NCBI GenBank assembly: GCA_019916065.1
Contig: CM034237.1
Location: 24,325,752 to 24,389,751, forward strand
Direction of reading: 5' to 3'
DNA from: Vitellaria paradoxa
Lineage: Eukaryota > Streptophyta > Magnoliopsida > Ericales > Sapotaceae
Length of the DNA stretch: 64,000 bases
Shown in pieces: positions 1 through 10,450 of this stretch. Under the pieces are notes generated by a model, which made no database searches, was not told the origin of the DNA, and saw nothing but the letters and a program-made list of their open reading frames with translations. A program made the position numbers and the translations under genes. Within the stretch, counting starts at the first letter, position 1, and every line of letters begins with the position of its first letter.

Positions 1-549
1 CAATCTATTTTTTCTGTTCTGATTCTCAACTCTTAGTTGAGTCAACATAGTTCTTTAAATGAAGCAATTAAACCTAGCTTAACTGAATTTACATATTTAA
101 CTAGCTTCAAAATATATTCTTGTTGCATCATTAATTAGTTTCCAAATGTCAAACAATTACAGAAAAGGTTATGAGAAGAGAGAAAATAAAGACAAGGATT
201 GGAAGAAATAAAAATATGAATATTCTGCTTAATCAGGTTGCTTGATCATAATAAAAGGAAATTTCCTTAGCTGTAAAATTTTTAGTCTAATTCTATTTCC
301 CCTACATCTTTCATGTGCAATCAAGAAGATTATGCGAGAATTGTTGAAATAGGTAATACAACTGGGAGAAGAGGGGAAAGAGGAATGTGCCATTTCTGGA
401 CAAACAGACATCAAACAAAGATGACAATGAACCCAGCATTTTCACCATTTCCAGCATAACACAAGATATGCAACACCAAGCCTTCTCAAATAGGAGTGAC
501 TTTTCACTCTTCATTAAACAGATGAAAAATAAATGGATCATTTACATAC

Positions 550-3018
550 AGAAGTACCCGCTGGCTTGTCAAGAACCACATAGGATTCAGATACAGCTAT
601 AATTCTTGATCCCCAATCAATTTCATAGCACCTGCACAATACACAAGTGTCACCAGATGCCACAGGAATCAACAAAATAAAGTCAATAGTTGTCAGGAAC
701 TATGCTATTCCTTTACCTTGGAAAGCGTTTTGGGTGTACATGCACCCTTAGGTAAGTTCCAGCTTCAACAAACTCATTAACATGAGTAATTCGATATGTT
801 TTTTGTGCTTCTCGTACAGTTTTCCCTTTAATGGAAGGTCTCTTCCTCAGAACTGATAGATCTGTGGCTTTCTTATATTCGTTAATTTCCTCAGCCGTTG
901 CAGTTGGAGGAGGCTCTGGACAGACAAGGGCATAATATACAGCCCCAAAATGGATGAGATCTGCAACATAACTTTGATAGAAAGATTTCTGTTCAGTTCT
1001 TTACACTGGTTGATTGCACCTAGTAAGCAGGAATAACCAAACATACACTCTGGGAGATAATTAGAAGAAAAAAAAAAAATTTGCCACACTTACAGGGGAG
1101 GAAGATCTAAAGCTTTGTTGATATATTCAAGAACAGGCCCACCTTCTGAAACAACTAAGTGCTCTACTCTTGGTGAACCATATTGTGAGGGACATGGAAG
1201 CAAGCGATGATACTCAGGGTAACTGGTGGAAAAAAAGTGTAAACATTAGTGAGAAGAGAAAAAAACAAAAGATGTATGAATATCATATCCAGCTAAGATG
1301 TAGCAGGACAATCTTAAATGAGTGATGGTAGGTATGCATCCATATTGATGGTGAACTGATGGCCGATCAAATGCAAAAAAATGGAAGAATACATCCATTG
1401 ATCCCCACTTTATAGATTTGTACATCTTTATCGAAAAGGCAATGAAAATCTGGGAAAAAAGGAAGGACGAGTTTTTTTGCTAAACCAGAGTGGATAAAAA
1501 CCCAATCTTTAAAATACTAGTGGATTTCAACTATTTACTGAAACCATCTTGAAGTTATATTTTGACTGTACTCTTCATTAAAGTTAAACTTTATTTTGAA
1601 GGATGCTTATTCTGTTTTGGTCAATCACCAACTCCTAGTGTCCATGCAGAGTAGCTAAAATTATCCTAAGGATAAATTATCACACATTCATGATGACATC
1701 TACTAAAAATAAAATCATTAGGGCAGTATTGCATTTAGTTTCACAAAACTCAACAATGGCACATTAAAGTTCAATTCCGTTATCCATTTCTATGCTTCAT
1801 GATTTTATAACAAATACTACAAAATGCTAGGACAGCCACCAGTACAATGTATCATACAAAATATGTACCTCAAACAAGGGATGCCGAAATGGGTAAGAGG
1901 GTAAGTAACAACATAAGAGAAGACTGGGCCAGAACTTTATTTTTTCCACAAAGATTAACAAAGACAATATCATTGGAAGGCAATTATTATTTGATAAATT
2001 TTATTAATGTGAGGCAACCACTTCTCAGGTTAAACTGCTTTGGAAAATTTTAAAGGCTTGGCAATAGGAAATTATAGACAGTTATGTTTTTTAACTTTGA
2101 TATTCCAATACCAAAAGATTTCACATTTAGGCTCCCTTCATTTCAATCTAAAAAGTTTTGGGGCTAATCACATTTACTTGTGTTTTAGAAAAATATTTTT
2201 TAAAAAGATTATTAAGCCTTTGTTTGAGGGAATGAGAGGAGGGGAGGAGAAGGCAACTAAAGTAAATGAGGGGAGGAAAGGAAAGGAAAGGAAGGAGAAT
2301 GAAAATTAATTATTTTTTTTATTTGAAAAATATGAGAAGAATAATGAAGAGTAAAATAAAAAAATATGGTTAAAATATTATTATATTTTTTAAAATATAT
2401 TTATTTGTGATAAATATTCATACAAATAATTAAAATACTAAGAACAAAATAAAGTAAACAAGAGTTTAAAACCATTCTCCCTTCAAATTGGAGGTGAGAG
2501 GAAATTAATTAATAGAAGCAAAAGAGTCCCATCCATTTATTTTCCTTCCTTTCAATTCACCAATTCTCAAACAATTTAAATATTTATACCTTCTCTTATT
2601 TGCTTTCACTCCAACAAAGACTAAAAGTGTTTTTTCCCAAAAAAATGTTCTAAATTAAAACAAACAGAACCTTAAACAGTCTTTTCATCTACAACTAAAA
2701 TATGGATACACATATCAAATAGAGGTACAGTTTGTGCAGCTACCAATCGGGGGAAGAAGCGGCAGTAGAGGCCGAAACTTCCGATGAAGCAGAGGATTGA
2801 CGAGCGGACGCTCTGATTCGCCGCAGAGATTTGCATTTTCGTGAAGGCCAAGAGGTCTTGGACTTGGGATGACTCTTGAGAGAGTAAGCAGAGGCCAACG
2901 AGCGCGCAGCGGTTGTGGCCAACCTCCGGTAACCGGACGCCGTGAGGTTGACGACGACTGAAGCCAAACCGGCGGCACATACCGCCATTGGATTATGGGC
3001 TGCAGAAAAAGCAGACAT
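550..3018 (-). CDS. PUS6: RNA pseudouridine synthase 6-type gene, chloroplastic; 5' four exons, 3' end beyond window
   Basis: I recognise the N-terminal half of the plant chloroplast RNA pseudouridine synthase 6 family (RluA-like enzymes that isomerise uridine to pseudouridine in RNA). Exons read on the minus strand: 3018-2744 (tentative), 1222-1094, 971-717, 631-550. Visible motifs are YPEYHRLLPCPSQYGSPRVE and EHLVVSEGGPVLEYI in exon 2, then YVADLIHFGAVYYALVCPEP, the S4-like stretch SIKGKTVREAQKTYRITHV and TYLRVHVHPKRFPR in exon 3, and CYEIDWGSRIIAVSESYVVL plus DKPAGTS in exon 4. All junctions are GT-AG and keep frame: CT|T, AG|G, then phase 0 after GTS. Introns 2 and 3 are about 122 and 85 bp; intron 1 is about 1.5 kb; intron 4 runs off the left edge. 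The catalytic-Asp motif lies outside the window, so activity cannot be judged. No lesions are seen in exons 2-4. Confidence 0.86.
1226..2743 (-). other. Putative intron 1 of the PUS6-type gene
   Basis: No coding exon is recognised in this 1.5-kb AT-rich stretch. It holds a purine-rich tract with GGGGAGGAAAGG-type repeats (about 2230-2305). The tract is preceded by TTTGTTTGAGGGA and there is TTCTCAAACAA near 2565-2575; this could be an old MITE, but no target duplication is clear. Open frames at 1847-2053 and 2040-2309 look random. Confidence 0.4.
2744..3018 (-). CDS. Probable exon 1 of the PUS6-type gene (transit-peptide-like)
   Basis: This is an open stretch from ATG at 3018 encoding about 91 residues rich in Ser, Ala and Arg with very few acidic residues (start MSAFSAAHNPMAVCAAGLAS). 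That composition is typical of a plastid or mitochondrial transit peptide. A GT donor at 2743 leaves a two-base overhang (TG) that joins the single leading T of exon 2 in the correct frame, just before YPEYHRLLPCP, which sits close to the mature start in family members. The exon is markedly more GC-rich than its surroundings. Assignment to the downstream exons is inferred from phase, strand and composition, not from sequence homology. A GTATGT donor at about codon 12 is an alternative. Confidence 0.6.
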
Positions 3019-3894
3019 CCCACGACTACTGAGATAATAGTGCTAGAGGTTGATGGTCCCACGCCCACCCCCCCCAAACCAAAAATATTGAGGTCCGACT
3101 TGGATCCGATTTCACTGTTGGGTTTGCTGCCAAGCCCCATTTTTTTGTTTTTTTCCCCTTCGAAGCATAAGAGTATTTATTTTTAGGATAAGTTAAACAT
3201 AGATCTCTTAAACTTTTAAATAATTACGTAAAAGTTTCTTAGTATTTAAAATTTATAAATATTTTTTATTTTAAAATATTACAAATTCTCGACTCCTCAT
3301 TCTATTAAAATTTTATTATAAAAACAATTATATCCTTGACATATAAAATGACAAATACACTCCTAATAAATATATACATATATATGTATACACTGTAATA
3401 TATATATCAACAGATGCGCAAGTGGGTGACAGCAGCACCAACTCTGATCATCATCTTTAACACTGACTCTCAATCACCTTCTTGCAGCTCATCACACACC
3501 CCAAACGCATCTAAATAAAGGCTACTAATTAAACATCACTATTATATCATATTATATTAACTAAAAAAATTAATTACAACAAAAATTATATTAAATTAAA
3601 TTATAACAAATTTAATTTAATATAATTAATAATATTATTATATTAACATATTATGCAATTTATGTCAGTTGTATTAAATAATATTAATTAAGTCTTTTAT
3701 ATTAAAAATTGCAAGGTGTGTAATTGTTATACTACTATAACATATATTATTTTAGTTAAGTAATTTTACATTTATTATTATATTAATTGTTATACAAGTA
3801 TTAACAATTTAGTATATATATTATATAAGCTTATTTTCATATAAGAGGTGTCTAAAATTAAACCAATATTTATGTATATAAACATGACATTATT
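3019..3894. other. Upstream region of the PUS6-type gene; AT-rich spacer
   Basis: Positions 3019-3150 are the likely 5' leader/promoter of the minus-strand gene; an AAATAAATA (TATA-like) string lies on the minus strand near 3175-3183. From about 3190 the sequence is very AT-rich with no open frame of note, ending at the target-site duplication TTATT (3890-3894) of the neighbouring LTR. Confidence 0.35.
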
Positions 3895-4657
3895 TGTCAC
3901 GCCCTAAATTTTCATAACCCGAATACCTGAACGTGACTTGGGATTATTTTTTTGGGTATAAAAATAAGATGATAACAACACGCCGTCACACCCCAAATTT
4001 TCTTTTAAACTGGAGTTGACTTGCAATAAAAATTTAAGGTATTCAAAATCCCTAGTTTATCCCAACCAATATTTATAAGTCATTAGACTAAGTCATTTGA
4101 TTGGATTCAACTACAGGACACAAAATAAAAATAGAGAATAGTATTACAGAGTCATCTAAGCGTCCCAACCATGCGATTAACATTACATATCAAATAAAAG
4201 TAACTAGGTCTAAACTTAATGATTACAATCATCCAACAATTATTATTACAGACCACAATAATTAATAAAGTTTTCCAGTACTGCACAAGAAAAAAAATAG
4301 ATAACTCTTCTGATGGAATATTTAAGAGAAATTAATCTCTTTCTAACTCATCTTCAGTATCCCTGTGCTTAATATCCTGAAAAAAAAATATTCCCACAAA
4401 GGGGTGAGCTACTAAAGCTTAGTAATCAGAATCTCCTCGGTGCCCATACGCAGTGGTTGTAATACTACACTGTATTAGATGACCCAATACAGTGAATGTG
4501 ATTAGGTGGCATACTGTTCATGCACAATTAATTCAATAGATCTCAACTGAATAATGTAAATTATACTTACAACAGTTCGATGAGACTGTCACTGCAACTA
4601 CTATTTTACTTACGCGTCAAATAGTTTAATGTTGTTATTTGGACCACAATGAAATCG

Positions 4658-4724
4658 GTATCGAAGTGGTAGGGATCTCAGATTCAGATCTTTAAGATCT
4701 CGGGATCAAACCCCGTAGCGATAC
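4658..4724 (+). other. tRNA-like fold inside the solo LTR
   Basis: GTATCG at the left pairs perfectly with CGATAC at the right as an acceptor-like stem. It encloses AAGTGGTAG (A-box-like), a middle AGATC/GATCT hairpin and a T-arm-like CGGG-ATCAAAC-CCCG hairpin with a 7-nt loop (B-box-like GGATCAAACCCC). The middle loop is too short for a functional anticodon arm, so this is a tRNA-derived or Pol III promoter-like remnant rather than a working tRNA. Confidence 0.4.
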
Positions 4725-5472
4725 AGGTTTCATATATTATTTTTTTTTATAAAATATTCATCAAAATGAATTAAATATAATTAAATAATTCCAACACATC
4801 ATTCATACATAAGCAAGAGAGGTTGCCAGTCATAGTAAAATTTGGTAAAGGAATTTAATCTAAATCCTCCTAGGATAATAATACTCCTATCCTCCTCTAC
4901 CCCAAGTCTTGGGAACCAGTGACTTTACGGGCTTAGCATTCAATGCATTCCGACGGCGTCACCCACCAAAAACGTAGCCGTCGCGATCGGCTACCTGACT
5001 GGCCGGGTTAAAAGGGAGCATCTCCCAAATAAAATGCATATGTTCCCATCTCCATCTAAAAGGCCATTTCTACCTCCCATCACCCCATTGCCAAAAATAA
5101 CTTTAAAACCAAGTGCCTTAATTTATTTTCACCCCTTGACATTCCAAGGGTATCTTGTATGTCAATCAAACATTTTTAACAACAACCGGTAATGTTCCTG
5201 GTTGATGAATCCTAAGTGGGATTATTCAGTCACATACGGTATACTTTAAGTATTTTATCTCAATTCAAAATTAAGTAATAATTCACAATAAATTAAAGAC
5301 TGAACATAATCACCAATATTATTATCACAAAGGTAAGCACTACATGTAAATTAACAAGTAGCAAGTAACTAGAATAATTTAGAATTCGAGTTAGTATTTT
5401 AGTTAATTCTTTGACAAGTTTGCCGTATTACCCTTGATAGGAATAAAATTATTTCTAATGGTGTATTAATTA

Positions 5473-5546
5473 AGCCAAGGTTGGTAGTTTAGTGGGTAGA
5501 CAACCCTAATTGCGATTTGAAGTCGCGAGTTCGAACCTCATTGGCT
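5473..5546 (+). other. Second tRNA-like sequence (A and B box) inside the solo LTR
   Basis: AGCCAA pairs with TTGGCT as an acceptor-like stem; GGTTG/CAACC forms a D-arm-like stem. TGCGA-TTTGAAG-TCGCG forms a 7-nt-loop anticodon-like hairpin, and GAGTTCGAACCTC fits a B box (T-arm). The variable loop is missing because the anticodon and T arms abut, so a functional tRNA is unlikely. It could be a decayed tRNA gene or a tRNA-derived SINE head. Confidence 0.45.
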
Positions 5547-7186
5547 GTGATCTCAGTTTTTGCCTCTTTTACTATTTTATTTTATTATTTTATGGAATAT
5601 AAAGATAATAAATAACTCTTTGAACTAATATTTAATTCTAGAAAAATTGATTAGTTTTATTTTATTCTAACTGGATAGTATAGTACGTCACCTGAACAAT
5701 TAAGCTAATGTGCGATTACAAAGCTAATTCATTCTAACCCTTTTATTTGGTAGGAGAATAATATTATTCAAAATAATTTGAATAAATTTTCAATCATCAT
5801 CTTATTTATAACCAAACCCTTATCATAGGTTTTTGGCTTCAAGATATTCACAAATGTCCATATAATTATTCTAATGTTTAGGAAGGTATTAAATAAGTTT
5901 CATTTAATCATAACAATATAGTTATATAACTTGCTAGGTTGACAAAACAATGCCTAAAAATCAATTAGAATAATTCAAATTCATTTAAGGAAGACCAAAT
6001 GAGGAAAGAATAAGTTCATTGTTTCATTTGGGCATTTTTATCAAATATTTGGTTCTACTTAGCTATTTTAGTTTGAATAAGTCATCCAACTTTCCATGAT
6101 GAAACTGATTGTCTAAGTCAGTTATCTTAAATATTAGAGTGTCAAATAATATATAATATCCAATTTAAAATAATTTCATATCAATTGGAAAATATCTAAG
6201 TAGCATCAACTTAATAGTCTACTTCGGTATTTCATCAAATAGTATAAGTGTTCTACTAGATTAGGCCTTGTGACCAAAATCGCCCATAAATAAATTATTA
6301 ACATAACTATAACTAACAAAGGGTAATTGGGAATTTAAATAAATCTTTAAACATAAAATTCTAAAAAAAATCCAAACAAGCATCAATTAAAGGCTAAGCA
6401 GAAATAGCAACTTAAAAGAAAATTCATATAAAATAGAGCAGAACTCCAATATCTATAAACTTTATATCTGTAGAAATTAGACTTTAAGACCTACAACTTT
6501 CATGTTTTACACTTTTTAAAATTTTAAGGTCTAAAGGTGCAAAAATAGCATTGAATTCAGTTTGTTCAGAAGATATAGTTTCACACGTGCTCAGTATTTT
6601 GGACATAACTTTTGACTCACAAATCGGATTGATGCAAATCTTTTTGGTTTGAAAAGAAAACTTAAAGGGTTACAACTTTTATGTTTTAGCCGAAGCCTAA
6701 TTCCATTATTTTAGGGGTCAAAACATATCAGAAGTTACAAATAAAGAGTTATCAGCACGTTGGGCTATATCAATCAAAGTTTCGGCTTCCCTACCCCCAA
6801 TATACGAGTATTAATTTTTTTTTATCACAATCAAATTTCATACTTCAAACCCAGAAAATGCTTTAGCTTCAAAATTGAAGGCATCAAATACATTTTAGGA
6901 GGTTCATCATCCTACCTCAATGAAGATATTGGTGACTAAGTCTGAGAAGGAAAAAAGGAGTTGAGTTTTGAACACCAGCCAATTGGAAAGTTCCAAGCCT
7001 TTCTTCTTCCTCCATGCAACACCGAATGTCCAACCACACTTGATAATAATATTTTTTTTCTCTCTTAATTTTTTCTCTTTGAAGGCAAACAATTTATAAG
7101 AAGTCATGGGAGTGTAGAGAAAGTATAGGGGGAGAAAATAACCTCTACTTCCCATCCTTCAAAGTCACTAGGGTAGGATCACAATA

Positions 7187-7385
7187 GGTAGCATGATCCA
7201 AGAATCATGCTTGCTTTTTGACTATCTAACCATATAATTTAAGAGAGGTATTGGAGGATGGATGGAGATGGGTGGCATGATCTGGGAATCATGCTTTGCT
7301 TTATTGACTAATAAACCAAATAATTTAAAAGAGGTATTTGGGGAGGTGTATAGATGTGGCATGATCCAGGAATCATGCTAGCTTT
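7187..7385. repeat. Three tandem copies of a palindrome-bearing ~85-bp unit
   Basis: The near-perfect palindrome GCATGATCCAGGAATCATGC (with small variants) occurs near 7190, 7274 and 7360. Each copy is followed by a similar stretch containing GCTTT, a TGACTA-like string and AATTTAA(A)GAGGTATT. The third copy is followed by two shorter decayed repeats of ATTATGCTTGCTAA (about 7430-7465). The array lies near the 5' end of the minus-oriented LTR, where the promoter would be expected. Confidence 0.7.
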
Positions 7386-8089
7386 TTTACTAGTTAAGCA
7401 AATTATTTAAAAGATGCCTTAAGTCTTTAAATTATGCTTGCTAAGTCTTTCAATTATGCTTGCTAAATAATTTGAAAGAAATGCTTTAAAGTCATCAATG
7501 TAGGGTCTTCTTTTTGACTAATAAACTAAACAATTTGAGAGATTGTGAGAGACGTATGGAAGCAAGGATGGATGGAAAATGAAGGTTGCCGGAAAATAAT
7601 TTAGAGCTAGTATTTATGAGTCAACTCAGTGAGTGATAAAGTGAGTCGAAAAAAGGGTTGACCCATGGGTTAATGGGCTTGGTTGAACCAAGTAGGTAAT
7701 TGGGCTAGGAATTGTTTGGATAAAAGTTTAGAAATTCTACATTAAACTCCCACACAGGGTGAAATTAAATCCGAAAATCTTTCCAACTAATTTTATCATT
7801 CCAAAAATTTTCAAATCCTCAATTTTCTAGATTTTTATATAATAAATATCACCACCACACTTAAGCAAAAATTAATTAAGAGAAAAAAAATTCAAGTTAT
7901 TACATTATTAATTAATTTAAAACCACTAAACAACACTAATCATCTATATTTATGCATTTTAGTTGTTGAAACATAAAAAACTATCCAATTTAGGTGAATT
8001 CTGAATTTGAAAAAAAAATATTATGCTTCCGAATTCCGTTTTCGGTACATCTTGCTTCTGCGTTACTGTGACCGTTACAATTGCGATAC

Positions 8090-8700
8090 TTAATATCGTT
8101 TTCTAAAACCATGCTGTGAAGTGAGTATGAGAAAGTTTTTTTTACGATCTGTGACTACATGGTTGAACACGTGCCGGTTATGCATTAAATTTTCCCATGC
8201 ACAAGAAATGAATATGAACAAAATGTTGAAGTCACAAATAACTAGAATATTAGTAGTGTAACATTGTTTGCAGTCATAACATGGGACCCTTTCATCTTTG
8301 AGTGGGAAGCACATAGCATAGGTACCGTCGGGTACTGCAATACAATCTTATAAATCTTATATGTAAGTGTTATAGTGCATTACACCAATGTGAAAGCACA
8401 CTTCCATAACTGAGGCCATCCCAATAACTATATCTTAAAAGGTGCATACCACCTTTGGCAAAAAAGGTACGAGTGGATGATGTTTTGTGTAGGGAATGGT
8501 CAAATGTAATCGCGAGCTAACAACTTAGCTACTCCAAGGACCTTATGGAAGTGCCGGGAAGTGCCTGTGAATTGTTTCATTGGAGTGTTGGTAGTGTTCT
8601 AGGGTCCCCTTAACATCCCAATCATTCAATAATATTATTAAAAACATGGTCATTTTCTTATAGACTCTGACCCTATGACCTCTGGGGCGACAAGCTGTAT
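8090..8700 (-). pseudogene. PIF/Harbinger (HARBI1-like) transposase fragment, left arm
   Basis: Read on the minus strand, about 8335-8090 gives VPDGTYAMCFPLKDE, then CYTTNILVICDFN and a stretch ending VFNHVV. These align with the DDE domain of plant Harbinger nucleases (usual order: LDGT, TQNVLAVCDF, GWEGSAHDSRVL). The first catalytic region keeps DGT. Upstream on the same strand (about 8700-8470) a degenerate stretch includes ETIHRHF, matching the N-terminal ETIxRHF motif of the family. Stops and frameshifts interrupt it, and the C-terminal third seen in the right-arm copy is absent. Such transposases cut and integrate DNA in the nucleus with a Myb/SANT partner; this copy cannot do so. Confidence 0.7.
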
Positions 8701-10450
8701 TTGCTTACTAAAACATCACACAATTGAAGGAACACATCTTGTTTCATATGGGTGGTTTCATAAATGTGAAATGGATGGCCTATTATTAATTCTTCCACCC
8801 AATCCCTCCTTAATAAAGTTGATGTTCAACAAGGCATCTTTGTTATATAAGTTTTGTAATAATATGAAACAATGTGACATTCATACTGTAACAATATATT
8901 TTGTAACTTTGTTTCTTTTCATGCTGCTTCATCAACAATTTCTTTAGCATCGGCAGTAGGGATATATAGTGGGAATCTTAAGTTGTTGTCCATATATGGG
9001 CTCCAATTTGCTTGTGCATAACAATTGCTAAGATGTTAGCATATTCCCATTGATAAAATAGAGAGAGGTGAAACACACATGAATAAAATCTATCTTCCGA
9101 TGCGTAGTGTAGACTAACAAATATAAATATTATACAAATTCAAAAAAAGAAGACATGTACAATTATTTAGCATTGAAAAAAATTACAAATGTGAAATTAA
9201 AAGTAACCCACATAGTAGCTAAAACATTACAAATATGGTTCGCTCAATAAAGAAGCATGTAAATGAATTGTTAGTTAGAAACTAACAAATATGATAACAA
9301 CAAACTTGAAAAACATATGCAAAGAAAGTAATACACCCTACAACATGATGCCATATTTGTGGTAGTCATATAGTGAAAATTCTAGATTTCCTTATAAACT
9401 GTCCATCAATAACCAGGGTTTCAGGGTTATCTTACCTAACAGAAAAGAAAGTAGAGTCACCATAGGAGATTGGCCTAGGTCAAGTGGATGGTACGGTGGG
9501 ATTAGGTAAGGGGTTAAGATAAAATAGAACATATGAAGGACTAAAAGGGTATGCCTTATCAAAGGAAAGGCATTCAATTGGATCATGGGTGGGACAATAA
9601 CTACAAGATTGGGCCCGAAAAAAATGGTCACTGCTAATCGATCCACTGCGAGAGAATTCTCGATCAACACCCTTGCACCCAGGATCAATTTCAAATATGA
9701 GCTCAATTTAATTGATTTTGTCATCATCAGTTCGAGTCAAGTGCAAGAGCTCCTAGTATTGCAATCAAGAATAAGGGTTTGCATATAGGTAAGCAATTTT
9801 CTTCTGCCTACTAAACTAGGGAAGCAGTACAACATTTCCTGCGTTTGCTTTATTGTTGGTATATTCTTGCTTGGCTGACATGTTTGATAGTAATAGAGGA
9901 GCTCCGACTTTTGACTAAATCCATCACCCGCTCTAAGCTTTGACTTAATTCAATCCTTAGGGATGCTTTTCTTTTGGAGCTAGGGTTTGAGCTCCCACCT
10001 GTTTGACTACTTTTGAAGTTCTTGGTATCTTTGCAAGCTGTTTAAAGGTTGGGTTGTCATTCTTCTCCTCACAAAACTTATTCACCTCTAATTGTTGGTG
10101 CTAAATGTGAAGGTTAATAGGCTGAGTGAACTCCCATTCATCACTTGATCCACTTTTCTTATTTAAGTTGCAACATTGTTGGGATTTAATATCATTGCTT
10201 GTTGTCTATTACCTTTTCTCAATAGTTGTTGTACCTCTATAAATCTGTTCCATCAAATCTAGGTTCCCTTAAGCACATTTTTCTTGCCAATTTGCTTAGA
10301 ATATGAAGGTGAACATATAAGATTTGAGTGGAAAAATATGTAAGTTAAATCATAAGAAGATGAATTAATAGTAGATCATCATGACCATTTGGTCCACTAA
10401 TGATCAAGAGCATCCCATGTTCATTTTTCGACATTCCAATCCATCCTAGT

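Larger units (their letters stand above)
3895..7904 (-). mobile_element. 4.0-kb solo LTR (gypsy/LARD-like), minus orientation, TSD TTATT
   Basis: The plus strand begins TGTCACGCCC at 3895 and ends ...TTACA at 7904, flanked on both sides by TTATT (3890-3894 and 7905-7909). Read on the minus strand it therefore starts TGTAATAACTTG and ends GGGCGTGACA. These are the same kinds of ends as the LTRs of the intact gypsy element further right (TGTAATACCCC ... GGCGTGACA). No gag, pol, primer site or second LTR is found, so it is a solo LTR, or less likely a short non-coding LARD-type unit. It contains two tRNA-like folds, a GC-rich block near 4930-5020 and the palindromic repeats at 7187-7385. A length near 4 kb is large, as in LARD or Ogre-type elements. 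Confidence 0.75.

Noticed and set aside
387..602. Plus-strand open frame of 71 codons over PUS6 exon 4
   Set aside because: It lies antisense to a recognised exon and has no domain; the minus-strand reading matches a known family.
847..1089. Minus-strand 80-codon open frame
   Set aside because: It is a shifted frame of PUS6 exon 3 plus intron sequence; the frame giving YVADLIHFGAV is the real one.
2672..3140. Two further minus-strand frames over the proposed exon 1
   Set aside because: They are alternative frames of the same GC-rich segment; neither joins exon 2 in phase or shows a domain.
4658..5546. Functional tRNA genes
   Set aside because: One lacks a proper anticodon loop and the other lacks a variable loop; both lie inside an LTR, so they are listed only as tRNA-like.
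8675..8947. Plus-strand 90-codon open frame
   Set aside because: It is antisense to the Harbinger relic of the left arm, and the mirrored right-arm segment does not preserve it.
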